Positions 7,798 through 14,743 of a stretch of DNA of 23,656 bases are shown one piece after another. The notes under the pieces are model-generated. The model was not told the DNA's origin. It ran no database searches and saw only the letters and a list, made by a program, of their open reading frames with translations. The stretch is from Oscillospiraceae bacterium (GTDB lineage Bacteria > Bacillota > Clostridia > Oscillospirales > Acutalibacteraceae): assembly GCA_009783605.1 (NCBI GenBank), contig WRDE01000004.1:1-23656 (forward strand). The letters are read 5' to 3'. Position numbers and translations under genes: made by a program. The first letter of the stretch is position 1. Each line of letters opens with the position of its first letter.

Positions 7798-9474
7798 CTA
7801 CCTAACAGTAAACGGTACCGACATCACAAAGACCTCTTCGTTGAAATAGCCGTCCATGCTGTAGAGCCGCAGTTCATAATCGCCGGGAGCGGGGGCGGTA
7901 AATTGCTGGGTACTGCTGCCCTCCGGGACCGGTTTCCATTGGGTGAAGGCCCGGTGGTCTGCGTCTTTTGGATAAACGGCGATATAGGCTTTTGCCCGCT
8001 CCATCTGCGTGGATATGCCGGAAACGGTGACGGTTATACCGCCGCCGGAAGGATAAGAAGCGGCGTCAAGGGCAATCCGGCCCTGTTTGACGGCGTACCC
8101 TACCGTAAAAGGGACCGCGGTGACAAAGGTGTTCTCCGAAACGTTGCCGTCCATGCTGTACAGCCGTATCTCATATTCTCCGAAAGCGGAAGGGGCCCGG
8201 AGTTCCCGGCTGGCGTTTCCCGCCCGGACATACTGGAAACTGCCCCATTCATTGTGGGCGGCGTCTTTTTTATAGACTGAAATAAAGGCGCGGGTGGATT
8301 CCATCTGGGCCGTGATATCGGAAACCGCGGCGCTGATCGGTTCATTGGGGATATAATCGGTTTTATCCAATTTTATCCGGCCCTGCCGGGAGGAATACTC
8401 CACCGTGAAGGGGACCGATGTGACCAATGTCTGGTCGGTATACCGGCCGTCCATGCTGTACAGCCGTATTTCATACCCGCCGAATTCCGCGGGGGCCTTT
8501 AATGTTTTGATATTGTTTCCCGCCTGAAGATATTGATAGTGTCCCCAATCCCTGTGGGCGGCGCCCTGTTTATAGACCGCGATAAAAGCATGGGCGCGTT
8601 CCATCGGTTCGGTGATGCCGAATACCGTCGCCGATATCGCCTCGCCGGGGACATAGGCCTCCCGGTCAAGCTGTATCTCTCCGGCCGGTTCCGGAACGGC
8701 GGCCGGGAGACTGTTCAGGTTATAGACGTCGTTGGCGTCATCCCACACATGCTCCGGCACCCGTTCCCGCAGCGCCGTGTAAAACCCTCCCGGACCCGCG
8801 GTCCCCGGCGCGTACAGCGGCATGACGTCCTTATCGGTCAGCCGGCCCTGCCAGAAGCTTTTCACCACGCCGTTCTCCACCGTGATCCGGGCGGTGTCGC
8901 CGCTGAGATCAAAAATTACCGGGTTGCCCTGTTCATCCAACAGCAGCCGTCCGTCCCGGGTCCGGGCGCGGACCTCCACCGTTCCGCTGAACACGCTGAT
9001 AACGGTATCGCTGCCCTCCAGCGCCACGGTAAAAAACGTGCCCCGCACCGCCAGCGCCATATTGGGGGTCAGCACCTCAAAGCTCTCGTCGTCCCCGAGG
9101 GTTCCCTTGATATTGACCCACAGCTTGCCGGCCAGCAGATACAACTCGGTCTGCTTTTCCGCCGCTTCAAGTGCGTCGGCGATCTCTATAGTGGCATTTT
9201 CTTCCACCATAATAAACCGGTTCTCGGACAGCTCAAGGCTGGACCAGGATTCCCCGCCGGTGCTCACCCCGTCGGCCGGGCGCAGCGCCAGCCCCCGGAA
9301 AGCGGGCAGCCAGTCGCCGCTGTGCCGGGCGCTGACCTCTCCCGCGAATTCGTCGATGACGGCGGCCCGGGCGGTGTCCTCTTCATCCGGGATCTTGGAT
9401 ACCCCGTCATATTCCGAATAACAGCCGGTCAGCAGTAACAACGCCGATATGACCAAAAGGATTTGTTTTTTCAT
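7798..9474 (-). CDS. FecR-domain lipoprotein with three 100-residue repeats
   Basis: 558 residues. The lipobox LLTGC places the lipidated Cys at position 18, so the protein should be anchored on the outer face of the membrane. Residues about 50-200 form a FecR-like domain, seen in LAGKLWVNIKG, FEVLTPNMALAVRGTFFTV and VFSGTVEVR. Three repeats then start at residues 265, 365 and 465 (GEIQLD, GRIKLD, GRIALD), spaced exactly 100 residues apart. Each ends in EIRLYSMDG or ELRLYSMDG and VPFTV, and they look like beta-sandwich modules. FecR is an anti-sigma regulator in Gram-negative iron uptake, but free-standing FecR lipoproteins in Clostridia have no settled role. The ATG overlaps the stop of a start-less upstream frame (ATGA) and is preceded by AAAGGA. 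addA follows after 14 bases. Confidence 0.8.
   Translation of the reverse strand: MKKQILLVISALLLLTGCYSEYDGVSKIPDEEDTARAAVIDEFAGEVSARHSGDWLPAFRGLALRPADGVSTGGESWSSLELSENRFIMVEENATIEIADALEAAEKQTELYLLAGKLWVNIKGTLGDDESFEVLTPNMALAVRGTFFTVALEGSDTVISVFSGTVEVRARTRDGRLLLDEQGNPVIFDLSGDTARITVENGVVKSFWQGRLTDKDVMPLYAPGTAGPGGFYTALRERVPEHVWDDANDVYNLNSLPAAVPEPAGEIQLDREAYVPGEAISATVFGITEPMERAHAFIAVYKQGAAHRDWGHYQYLQAGNNIKTLKAPAEFGGYEIRLYSMDGRYTDQTLVTSVPFTVEYSSRQGRIKLDKTDYIPNEPISAAVSDITAQMESTRAFISVYKKDAAHNEWGSFQYVRAGNASRELRAPSAFGEYEIRLYSMDGNVSENTFVTAVPFTVGYAVKQGRIALDAASYPSGGGITVTVSGISTQMERAKAYIAVYPKDADHRAFTQWKPVPEGSSTQQFTAPAPGDYELRLYSMDGYFNEEVFVMSVPFTVR
7801..8682 (-). repeat. Three tandem ~300-bp coding repeats in the FecR lipoprotein gene
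   Basis: The encoded copies start at residues 265, 365 and 465. The first two are closest to each other, sharing MERAHAFIAVYK/MESTRAFISVYK, DAAHNEWG-like and QAGN/RAGN blocks. The third, C-terminal copy has diverged most and is slightly shorter. Confidence 0.8.
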
Positions 9475-9698
9475 AATGTTTTTATCCTTTGCTTTCCATT
9501 TGAAGCGGTAACTTCAAAAACATGACCTTCTTCCGCTTTCCCTTTCGGCCGCAGCCCGCCCAGATCATTCAGCGCGGCGCTGTCCCCTCCGGCAGGTATG
9601 CCCCCGTCGCCGTTATCATGATTATAATATATATTGTTGAAAACGGCAAGACTTAAAAGCGGCAGGAGAATCGTAACATTTGATAAAAAAAGAACAGC
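9475..9698 (-). other. Open frame without a start codon, upstream of the FecR gene
   Basis: After a TAA at 9699-9701, the minus strand stays open for 75 codons. It ends in a TGA (9471-9473) that overlaps the FecR-gene ATG as ATGA. No ATG, GTG or TTG is in frame. The translation starts hydrophobic (ILLPLLSLAVF) and becomes hydrophilic and protein-like (ALNDLGGLRPKGKAEEG, then VFEVTASNGKQ). The 3' two thirds are GC-rich like the genes around it. It may be the remnant of a gene, a gene hit by a frameshift near an out-of-frame ATG at 9678-9680, or chance. A promoter candidate for the FecR gene lies within it. Confidence 0.35.
9621..9649 (-). promoter_or_regulatory. Sigma-A-type promoter for the FecR lipoprotein-addA operon
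   Basis: On the minus strand the -35 is TTGCCG (9644-9649) and the -10 is TATAAT (9621-9626), spaced 17 bases. The resulting leader would be about 140 bases long. Confidence 0.65.
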
Positions 9699-9716
9699 TT
9701 ATTAAAAGCCGTTCTT
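9684..9716 (-). terminator. Intrinsic terminator after the two-helix membrane protein gene
   Basis: The stem is AAGAAC-a-GCTT (9690-9700) with AAGC-c-GTTCTT (9706-9716) and one A/C mismatch. On the minus strand the hairpin runs into seven T residues, and it lies about 15 bases past the stop at 9731. Confidence 0.7.
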
Positions 9717-9730
9717 TAAAAAAGTCAAAA

Positions 9731-10165
9731 CTATTCCGCTGCGGGTTCTTCACCGGAGGGTTCCGTATTGTCTGCCGCTTCGGGCGGTACGGGCGCTTCC
9801 GGTTCTTTTTCGCCGTTTTCTTTCATTCCGCCGAACCATTCATCCAATTCCCGGTCGGTTTCGGTATTCGCGGGAACCGGAATCTCTGCCGGCGGCTCTG
9901 CAGGCGCTTTTTCAGGCTCCCGTTTCAGCAGCAGCAAGCCCGCCGCGGCCAGCAGGAGTCCGTAAGCAAGGTATGGGGCCATTTCTTGCATGCAAAAATT
10001 CATATACAAATACAAATTTTCGCTCAGCTTCATACCGCCTTCGATCGCGTCCGAAAGGGCTTCTCCGACATGATGGATATAAATCCAGACCGCGAAGGAA
10101 AGAAAAATAAGCGCAAAAAACAAAATAATAGCCGCCGCCGTTGTAAAAATCGTTTTTCTTTTCAT
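9731..10165 (-). CDS. Small two-helix membrane protein, unknown function
   Basis: 144 residues. A basic N-terminus (MKRK) is followed by a membrane helix at about 8-30, a ~30-residue loop, a second helix at about 62-80 (YLAYGLLLAAAGLLLL), and then KRE. The rest, 81-144, is a Pro/Glu/Ala-rich acidic tail with no fold signal, probably cytoplasmic. I do not recognise a family. The ATG has AGAGGA nine bases upstream. A clear promoter (10199-10227) and a terminator (9684-9716) bracket it, so it is a single-gene transcript even though it follows the kinase gene on the same strand. Confidence 0.7.
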   Translation of the reverse strand: MKRKTIFTTAAAIILFFALIFLSFAVWIYIHHVGEALSDAIEGGMKLSENLYLYMNFCMQEMAPYLAYGLLLAAAGLLLLKREPEKAPAEPPAEIPVPANTETDRELDEWFGGMKENGEKEPEAPVPPEAADNTEPSGEEPAAE

Positions 10166-10198
10166 GAATATTTCCTCTTTCTATTTAGTGTTTCTGTA

Positions 10199-10227
10199 AG
10201 TATACACCAAAAATATGAAGAATGCAA
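10199..10227 (-). promoter_or_regulatory. Sigma-A-type promoter for the two-helix membrane protein
   Basis: On the minus strand the -35 is TTGCAT (10222-10227) and the -10 is TATACT (10199-10204), with a 17-base spacer. It sits just after the kinase stop codon and about 30 bases before the ATG. Confidence 0.65.
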
Positions 10228-10233
10228 GAAAAA

Positions 10234-11736
10234 TTATTCCCCAGCCTCCGCCGCTTCCAGTTCAAACATGAACGCCACCCCGTCGGGGGCGGTGCAGTTG
10301 CGTACCCCGTAAGGCATCCCGTGGGCTTTCATGATGGCGGTCACCACCGATAAGCCGATGCCGGAGCCGCCGTATGTCCGGGTCCGGGCCTTATCGGTTT
10401 TATAGAAATTCTCCCAGATCCGGGGCAGGTCGGCTTCCGGGATATGGCTGCCGCTGTTGAAAACCGTCAGCTGTATCCGTTCGGTGATATCCAACGCGCC
10501 GCCCTCCACCGACCGGATCGAGACCGAAACGGTGCCCTCCTCTTCCACATGATTATATGCGTTGGAAAGATAGTTTGTCAACACATGCTCAATCAAAAAC
10601 CGGTCGGCCTTCACATAAGCCGGCTCCCGGGGCAGCTCCAGCCTGACCTGCCGGGGGTTGGCGGCCGAGAGCAGCCGGGCGACATTATTGGCCAATCCGG
10701 TCAGATCGAACCGTTCGATCTCCAACGGCTGGCTGCCGCTTTCTATCTGCATCAGCGCCATCATTTTACCTAACAGCGCCGCCATCTTCTGGCTTTCGTC
10801 CTCAATCACGCCGCAATAATAGTCCGGATCGGCGGCGATGGTTTCCCGCAGCCCTTCGGCATAGGTCTGGATCAACGCGATCGGGGTTTTCAATTCATGG
10901 GAGACGTTGGTGATAAACATCCGCCGCGCCTCCGCCTGTTCGGTTTTCAGCCGGTTTTCCTCCACCAACCGGACGTTGGCCTCCCGCAGTTGGGTATACG
11001 CAGCTTCCAGCTCGTCCGACATCCGGTTGAGGTTTTCGCCCAACTGCCCCAATTCATCCTTCCCCCGGGCGGTATACCGCTCGGAAAAATCTAACTGCGC
11101 CACCCGTTCGGCAATGCCCGAAAGGGTTTTGACCGGTTTGGTAAAGGACCGGGCCACCCAGAGCACCACCAGCAGCCCGATCAGCAGTGACACCCCGCCG
11201 GAGATCAGTAAAAACCGGTTGGTGACGCTGACGCTCTCGATAATGGCCTCCATCGGGGTCCGCAGAAGCAGCAGGCTGCCGCCGTTCATCACCCCGACCA
11301 ATGTGATAAAATTCGTTCCGAGCCGGGGATCCGTATAGGTGGCGACAGCGGTTTCTTCGGTCTGTTTCGGTATATTCTGCGACAGGGCGTTTAATAATTG
11401 ATTTACCCACACCTCGATCTGCTGTTCGTTCTGCCCCAGTCCGCCGGTCAGATTGTGGTAAATGAGCCGCCCGCTATTAAACAGCACGATTTCCAACCCC
11501 ACATTGCTGCCGTAATGATTCAGCGCGGTGACAGCGTGGGTTTCACTCCGCAAAAAAGCGGCGTTGATATCGGTAAAAGCCTCCTGCAGCGTCTGCTTTT
11601 TGTCCTCGGCGTAGTAATCCTCCAACTTGAAATTAATCAACAGCAAATTGACCCCCAACAGCAAAATGATGGTGAACAATATGCTGAAAAAAAGCTTCCA
11701 GACAAGAGAAGGCCTTAAAATAGCTCGAAATGACAT
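10234..11736 (-). CDS. Orphan sensor histidine kinase
   Basis: 500 residues from the ATG at 11736. A GTG nine bases earlier is in frame but has no ribosome site, whereas AAGGGTG sits six bases before the ATG. The domains are as follows: membrane helix at about 13-36, an extracellular sensor region of about 135 residues, a second helix at about 175-195, a HAMP linker (ARSFTKPVKTLSGIAERV), then HisKA with the phosphoacceptor in VSHELKTPIALIQTYAEGLR (His280). The ATPase domain has NYLSNAYNHV and GGSGIGLSVV. It should autophosphorylate in response to an outside signal and pass phosphate to a response regulator. No response regulator is next to it; upstream is ttcA-like, downstream a membrane protein. 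The sensor region matches no domain I can name. Confidence 0.92.
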   Translation of the reverse strand: MSFRAILRPSLVWKLFFSILFTIILLLGVNLLLINFKLEDYYAEDKKQTLQEAFTDINAAFLRSETHAVTALNHYGSNVGLEIVLFNSGRLIYHNLTGGLGQNEQQIEVWVNQLLNALSQNIPKQTEETAVATYTDPRLGTNFITLVGVMNGGSLLLLRTPMEAIIESVSVTNRFLLISGGVSLLIGLLVVLWVARSFTKPVKTLSGIAERVAQLDFSERYTARGKDELGQLGENLNRMSDELEAAYTQLREANVRLVEENRLKTEQAEARRMFITNVSHELKTPIALIQTYAEGLRETIAADPDYYCGVIEDESQKMAALLGKMMALMQIESGSQPLEIERFDLTGLANNVARLLSAANPRQVRLELPREPAYVKADRFLIEHVLTNYLSNAYNHVEEEGTVSVSIRSVEGGALDITERIQLTVFNSGSHIPEADLPRIWENFYKTDKARTRTYGGSGIGLSVVTAIMKAHGMPYGVRNCTAPDGVAFMFELEAAEAGE

Positions 11737-11753
11737 AGAAAACACCCTTTTTT

Positions 11754-11839
11754 GAATGCTGAATGCTTAGTGCTGAATGCTTAATTATCGCACTCAACTG
11801 AAAACTACCGTCATTGAGCATTAAGCATTCAGCATTGAT
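11754..11839. repeat. Inverted pair of 7-bp repeat arrays between ttcA-like and kinase genes
   Basis: The left array is GAATGCT, GAATGCT, TAGTGCT, GAATGCT (11754-11781). The right array is CATTGAG, CATTAAG, CATTCAG, CATTGAT (11812-11839), which is the same unit in the opposite orientation. A perfect 15-bp inverted repeat, AATGCTGAATGCTTA with TAAGCATTCAGCATT, joins them across a ~30-base centre. The right array touches the ttcA-like stop codon. It could form a long stem in RNA, but no T-run follows, so it is not called a terminator. Confidence 0.75.
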
Positions 11840-12564
11840 TACTGCCATCCCGACAGCCCCGCTTTCTGCATGGCCGATAGAATTTTATCCTCCATACATC
11901 CGTATTGCCGGCTCAGTTCATCCAGCAGTTCCCGGGTTCGCTTACGGTTGGTACAGCCGTCAACCGGACAGCGGGATTTTACCACCGGCAGCCCGCTTTT
12001 GCGGACATAGGCGGCGATTTCCGCCTCCGGCATGAATATCAGCGGCCGGATCAGCCGGATATGCCGCCGGTCTAACACCGTCACCGGCTTGAAGCAGTCT
12101 AACGTCCCGCCGGACAGCAGATTCATCAGGAAGGTTTCGGCGGCGTCCTCCCGGTGGTGCCCGAGAGCCACCGTATCGCAGCCCGCTTCCGCCGCCAGCC
12201 GGTGCAGCATCCCCCGCCGCAGGCGGGCGCAGAGGCTGCAGGGGTTGGATTCCCGCCGTTTTTGAAACACAATCTCCCACAAATCGGTGCGCCGCAGCAG
12301 ATAAGGCACTTCCAATTGTTCGCAAAGGACTTCCACCGCGGAATAATCTGCCGGCTGCCCGTTAAAGCAGGGATCCAGCGTGATCGCTGTCAGCGAAAAG
12401 GGACGCGGATAAAACCGGCGCAGCCGCGCCAGCAGCACCAGCAGCGCCGCCGAGTCTTTGCCGCCCGATACCCCGACAGCGATCCGCCGGCCCGGCTCCG
12501 GGATCATATCATACCGGTCAATTGCCGCCCGCAGCAGCGACAGGAGATGCTTTTCTCCGCTCAC
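11839..12564 (-). CDS. TtcA-like tRNA 2-thiocytidine biosynthesis ATPase
   Basis: 241 residues from the GTG at 12564. That start is chosen because it overlaps the hydrolase stop as GTGA and has GGGAG eight bases upstream; a longer frame would start inside the hydrolase gene. The PP-loop is VSGGKDSAAL (about 32-41). The conserved PCSLCARLRRG carries the CxxC that helps bind an iron-sulfur cluster, and LGHHREDAAET follows. Near the C-terminus is CPVDGCTNRKR. TtcA activates cytidine 32 of tRNA with ATP and inserts sulfur. Firmicutes carry several TtcA/TilS-like paralogues, so the exact tRNA position is inferred. It is the last gene of the coupled run beginning with mtaB, another tRNA-thiolation enzyme. 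Confidence 0.85.
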   Translation of the reverse strand: MSGEKHLLSLLRAAIDRYDMIPEPGRRIAVGVSGGKDSAALLVLLARLRRFYPRPFSLTAITLDPCFNGQPADYSAVEVLCEQLEVPYLLRRTDLWEIVFQKRRESNPCSLCARLRRGMLHRLAAEAGCDTVALGHHREDAAETFLMNLLSGGTLDCFKPVTVLDRRHIRLIRPLIFMPEAEIAAYVRKSGLPVVKSRCPVDGCTNRKRTRELLDELSRQYGCMEDKILSAMQKAGLSGWQ

Positions 12565-13277
12565 AGAATCTGCTCCCGCAAAAATTCCGCGATCGGCGCC
12601 GGCTCCTCCAGCGAATGGGGATGGTGGCCGCAATCCGGCTTGAGATGTACCGATACCGGGATGCCGGCGGCCTGGAACTGTTCGACGATCGGCCCGCCGT
12701 TTTTGGTATAATCCACCGCCTCATCCGCCAGCCCCGCCACCATCACCAACGGGATTTTCGCCGCGATGATGTTGGGCAGCAGATACACCGGATTATCCGG
12801 CGTATCCGCCGCGCCGGGCGCCAGTTCATATTCGGTAATGCACTGGGCCTTTTCGTGGGAATCATATCCCGGGCGCAGCGGCCAATGGGTGATATCGGCG
12901 ACGGCGGCGTCGAGATAGATGGCGCCCGCCCGGTCGGGGTAGCTGCCGGCGAAGGCGACGGTATACAGCCCGCCGCGGCTGAATCCGAAGATGGCCGGTT
13001 TGGGGTGCAGGCCGTGGGCCTCGACGGCGTAGCGGTAGAAATTGTCCATCAGCGCCACCGCTTTCGGGGAGCCGTAGCGGTCGCTGATCCGGTAATAGAG
13101 CAGATGCCAGCCCTCCCGCAGCAGCGCCACGTCCACCGTGTCGAAGGCGCCGAGGAATTCCGCCCGCCAGACCCAGCGGCGGCGGGGCTCCGGCTTTTCG
13201 GGAAACACGATGACGGCTTCAAACCCATCCAGCAAAAAGCTGACCTGCCGGAATCCGTGATATCTCCCGGCCGTCAT
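12561..13277 (-). CDS. Alpha/beta-hydrolase-fold protein
   Basis: 238 residues with no signal peptide, so cytoplasmic. The nucleophile elbow is GFSRGG (Ser100). Candidate acid and base are Asp185 in AGLADEAVD and His218/219 in CGHHPHSLEE, in the right order for an alpha/beta hydrolase. An early strand pair (AVIVFPEKPEPRRRWVWRAE) and a helix-rich lid region around 125-170 fit an esterase or dipeptidase-like protein. The substrate is unknown. The ATG overlaps the stop of the upstream gene (ATGA), and its own stop overlaps the TtcA-like start (GTGA), so all three should be translationally coupled. An Asp-rich C-terminal reading in the gene before it contributes nothing to this frame. Confidence 0.8.
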   Translation of the reverse strand: MTAGRYHGFRQVSFLLDGFEAVIVFPEKPEPRRRWVWRAEFLGAFDTVDVALLREGWHLLYYRISDRYGSPKAVALMDNFYRYAVEAHGLHPKPAIFGFSRGGLYTVAFAGSYPDRAGAIYLDAAVADITHWPLRPGYDSHEKAQCITEYELAPGAADTPDNPVYLLPNIIAAKIPLVMVAGLADEAVDYTKNGGPIVEQFQAAGIPVSVHLKPDCGHHPHSLEEPAPIAEFLREQIL

Positions 13278-13555
13278 TCCGGATCGCCCCCGTCATCAAC
13301 CTGATCAACCGGCTCGTCCTGGCTGACCGAATCGGTTTCCTGGGTTACAGGCTCCTCCTGCTGATCAACAGGGTCGGCGCTGTCGGCTTCGGGTGCCGGT
13401 TCAGGTTGTTTTGCGGCATTCCGTTTGCGGTCGGCGATGGTCAGCAGTACAAAGCCCGCTACCACCAAAAGGCCCAATCCGGCGATGATGTAAGGGGTCC
13501 AGTTGGTGTTTTCTCCGGTTGCCGGGAGAAACGCTTGGAAAAATGGGATGTTCAT
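13274..13555 (-). CDS. Small membrane protein with N-terminal LPATG motif
   Basis: 93 residues from the ATG at 13555. AGAGGA lies about ten bases upstream. A longer in-frame reading to 13624 would simply be the neighbouring gene in the wrong frame. The protein begins with a short segment, then LPATGE (residues 10-15), a hydrophobic stretch at about 19-41 and RKR at 43-45. That is the layout of a sortase sorting signal, but at the N-terminus. An acidic, Pro/Glu/Asp/Gln-rich tail of about 45 residues follows. Without a signal peptide before the LPATG, normal sortase anchoring is doubtful, and the helix may serve as a signal anchor instead. It sits in the mtaB-ttcA run, 16 bases after a seven-helix membrane protein gene, and overlaps the hydrolase start. 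Confidence 0.7.
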   Translation of the reverse strand: MNIPFFQAFLPATGENTNWTPYIIAGLGLLVVAGFVLLTIADRKRNAAKQPEPAPEADSADPVDQQEEPVTQETDSVSQDEPVDQVDDGGDPE

Positions 13556-13571
13556 GTGGTCTGTGTCCTCT

Positions 13572-14252
13572 CTATTGTTTATTTTTTGTTTTTTTCCTGC
13601 CGTCAAAGCCGAGGTCGAAATCAAAAAAATCGCCCTCGGATAAAATAATGATAACCACCACGGTTACGATAATAAACGAGCCGAAACTCCCAAAAGAAAT
13701 ATCCCGGAGAACCGGACGTTCATCGTGGTTGATGGCAATACCAAAAACACATAGGAAAAACAGGGATACCAGCAGCGCAAAAAAGCCGAAACTGAAAAAT
13801 ACAGCGTCTATTTCCGACCAGCATACGGCGGCGATAACAGCAAGCGCAATATTGACCGCTGCCGCCGTTATCAGTACGAATTTTTTTGTCTTTGAAAATA
13901 CCCGGAGCATGATGTAGATGAAGCTCAAAACCGCGGCGGCCGGGATGGCGGACAGCATCATTCCCGGCAAACTGACCGGAATCTCCTTGACTAAATACAC
14001 AGCGGAAACCGAAAAACCGCTGCCGGCGGCGTTGGCCAAAAAACTGAGCAGATATAAAAACCGGAATTTTTTCGCCGCAATGTGTAACGGGATGGCCGAG
14101 AGCATTAGAGCTATTCCCGCGATAATGCCGTACCCTTCCGAGCAGACAATGACCGAAAGCTGCGTCGAAAGAATCATTATGCCAAGAAAGGCCAGCGCAA
14201 AGATATAGATGGTAAAAGGTTTTGCTTTTGTGTCGATACATTTTTCCGGCAT
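13572..14252 (-). CDS. Seven-helix membrane protein of unknown function
   Basis: 226 residues with hydrophobic segments at about 13-35, 40-58, 65-88, 95-118, 123-145, 150-173 and 189-205, so about seven membrane helices. The C-terminus is first acidic and Phe-rich (EGDFFDFDLGFDG) and then basic (RKKTKNK). I see no conserved motif that assigns a transporter or enzyme family. It lies 14 bases after the phosphatase gene and 16 bases before the LPATG protein gene, so it is probably part of the mtaB operon. Base composition is lower in GC than its neighbours, as usual for genes of hydrophobic proteins. Confidence 0.7.
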   Translation of the reverse strand: MPEKCIDTKAKPFTIYIFALAFLGIMILSTQLSVIVCSEGYGIIAGIALMLSAIPLHIAAKKFRFLYLLSFLANAAGSGFSVSAVYLVKEIPVSLPGMMLSAIPAAAVLSFIYIMLRVFSKTKKFVLITAAAVNIALAVIAAVCWSEIDAVFFSFGFFALLVSLFFLCVFGIAINHDERPVLRDISFGSFGSFIIVTVVVIIILSEGDFFDFDLGFDGRKKTKNKQ

Positions 14253-14266
14253 ACCCGCATAAACCT

Positions 14267-14743
14267 CTATTCATTAAAAATCCGCGGCAAGATCTCCCGG
14301 TCGATCGCTTCGGCCAGCTGCCGCAGCGTCTCCCGGTATACCTCCGGGCCGCCGCCGAAGGGGTCGGCGATACCGCCGTTTTCGCTGTTCAGCACCACCA
14401 ACTTATCCGGGTCCACATCGAAATACAGCTCGATCTGCCACCGGTGGGCGTCGGTCATCACCGCGATCAGATCCGCGTCCTCACACAAAACCCGGGTCAG
14501 CTGTTTGGCCCGGTGACTGCCCAGGCCGCCGGCGGTTTGGAGGTCGCCGCCGGCTTCCGATATGGCGGCGATGGCTTCGGGGTTGGCGGGCGCGTCATTG
14601 CCCGACAATCCGGCGCTGTCGACGGTAATACCGGCGTCGGGATATGCACTCAGCCGCATGGTCAGCAAAGCCGCCGCCATCGGGCTGCGGCAGGTATTGC
14701 CGGAGCAGACGAATAAAATATTCTGGGAAGTCATAGCGGTCAT
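14267..14743 (-). CDS. Low-molecular-weight phosphatase, possibly arginine phosphatase
   Basis: 158 residues. The P-loop is VCSGNTCRSPMA, with nucleophile Cys13, Arg19 and Ser20. The general acid is Asp127 in ADPFGGGPEVY. The family removes phosphate from proteins through a cysteinyl-phosphate intermediate. In Bacillus YwlE, a Thr in the position of Thr17 here steers the pocket toward phospho-arginine, while tyrosine phosphatases usually carry Ile or Leu. The Thr and the DPFGG motif therefore suggest a YwlE-like arginine phosphatase acting opposite McsB; this is inference, as no mcsB is in view. The ATG at 14743 overlaps the mtaB stop (ATGA) and has AGGAG eight bases upstream, so translation is coupled to mtaB. 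Confidence 0.88.
   Translation of the reverse strand: MTAMTSQNILFVCSGNTCRSPMAAALLTMRLSAYPDAGITVDSAGLSGNDAPANPEAIAAISEAGGDLQTAGGLGSHRAKQLTRVLCEDADLIAVMTDAHRWQIELYFDVDPDKLVVLNSENGGIADPFGGGPEVYRETLRQLAEAIDREILPRIFNE

Noticed and set aside
8533..9438. Plus-strand frame of 301 codons
   Set aside because: It is antisense to the FecR lipoprotein. It is long only because GC-rich codons leave the opposite strand open.
9680..10312. Plus-strand frame of 210 codons
   Set aside because: It runs across a terminator, a promoter and the ends of two minus-strand genes, and its protein is basic and low-complexity.
12522..13304. Plus-strand frame of 260 codons
   Set aside because: It is antisense to the alpha/beta hydrolase and TtcA-like genes, which carry catalytic motifs and overlapping start/stop signals.
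13556..13624. Longer N-terminus for the LPATG protein, starting at 13624
   Set aside because: It would read the end of the upstream membrane-protein gene in another frame. The ATG at 13555 has its own ribosome site.
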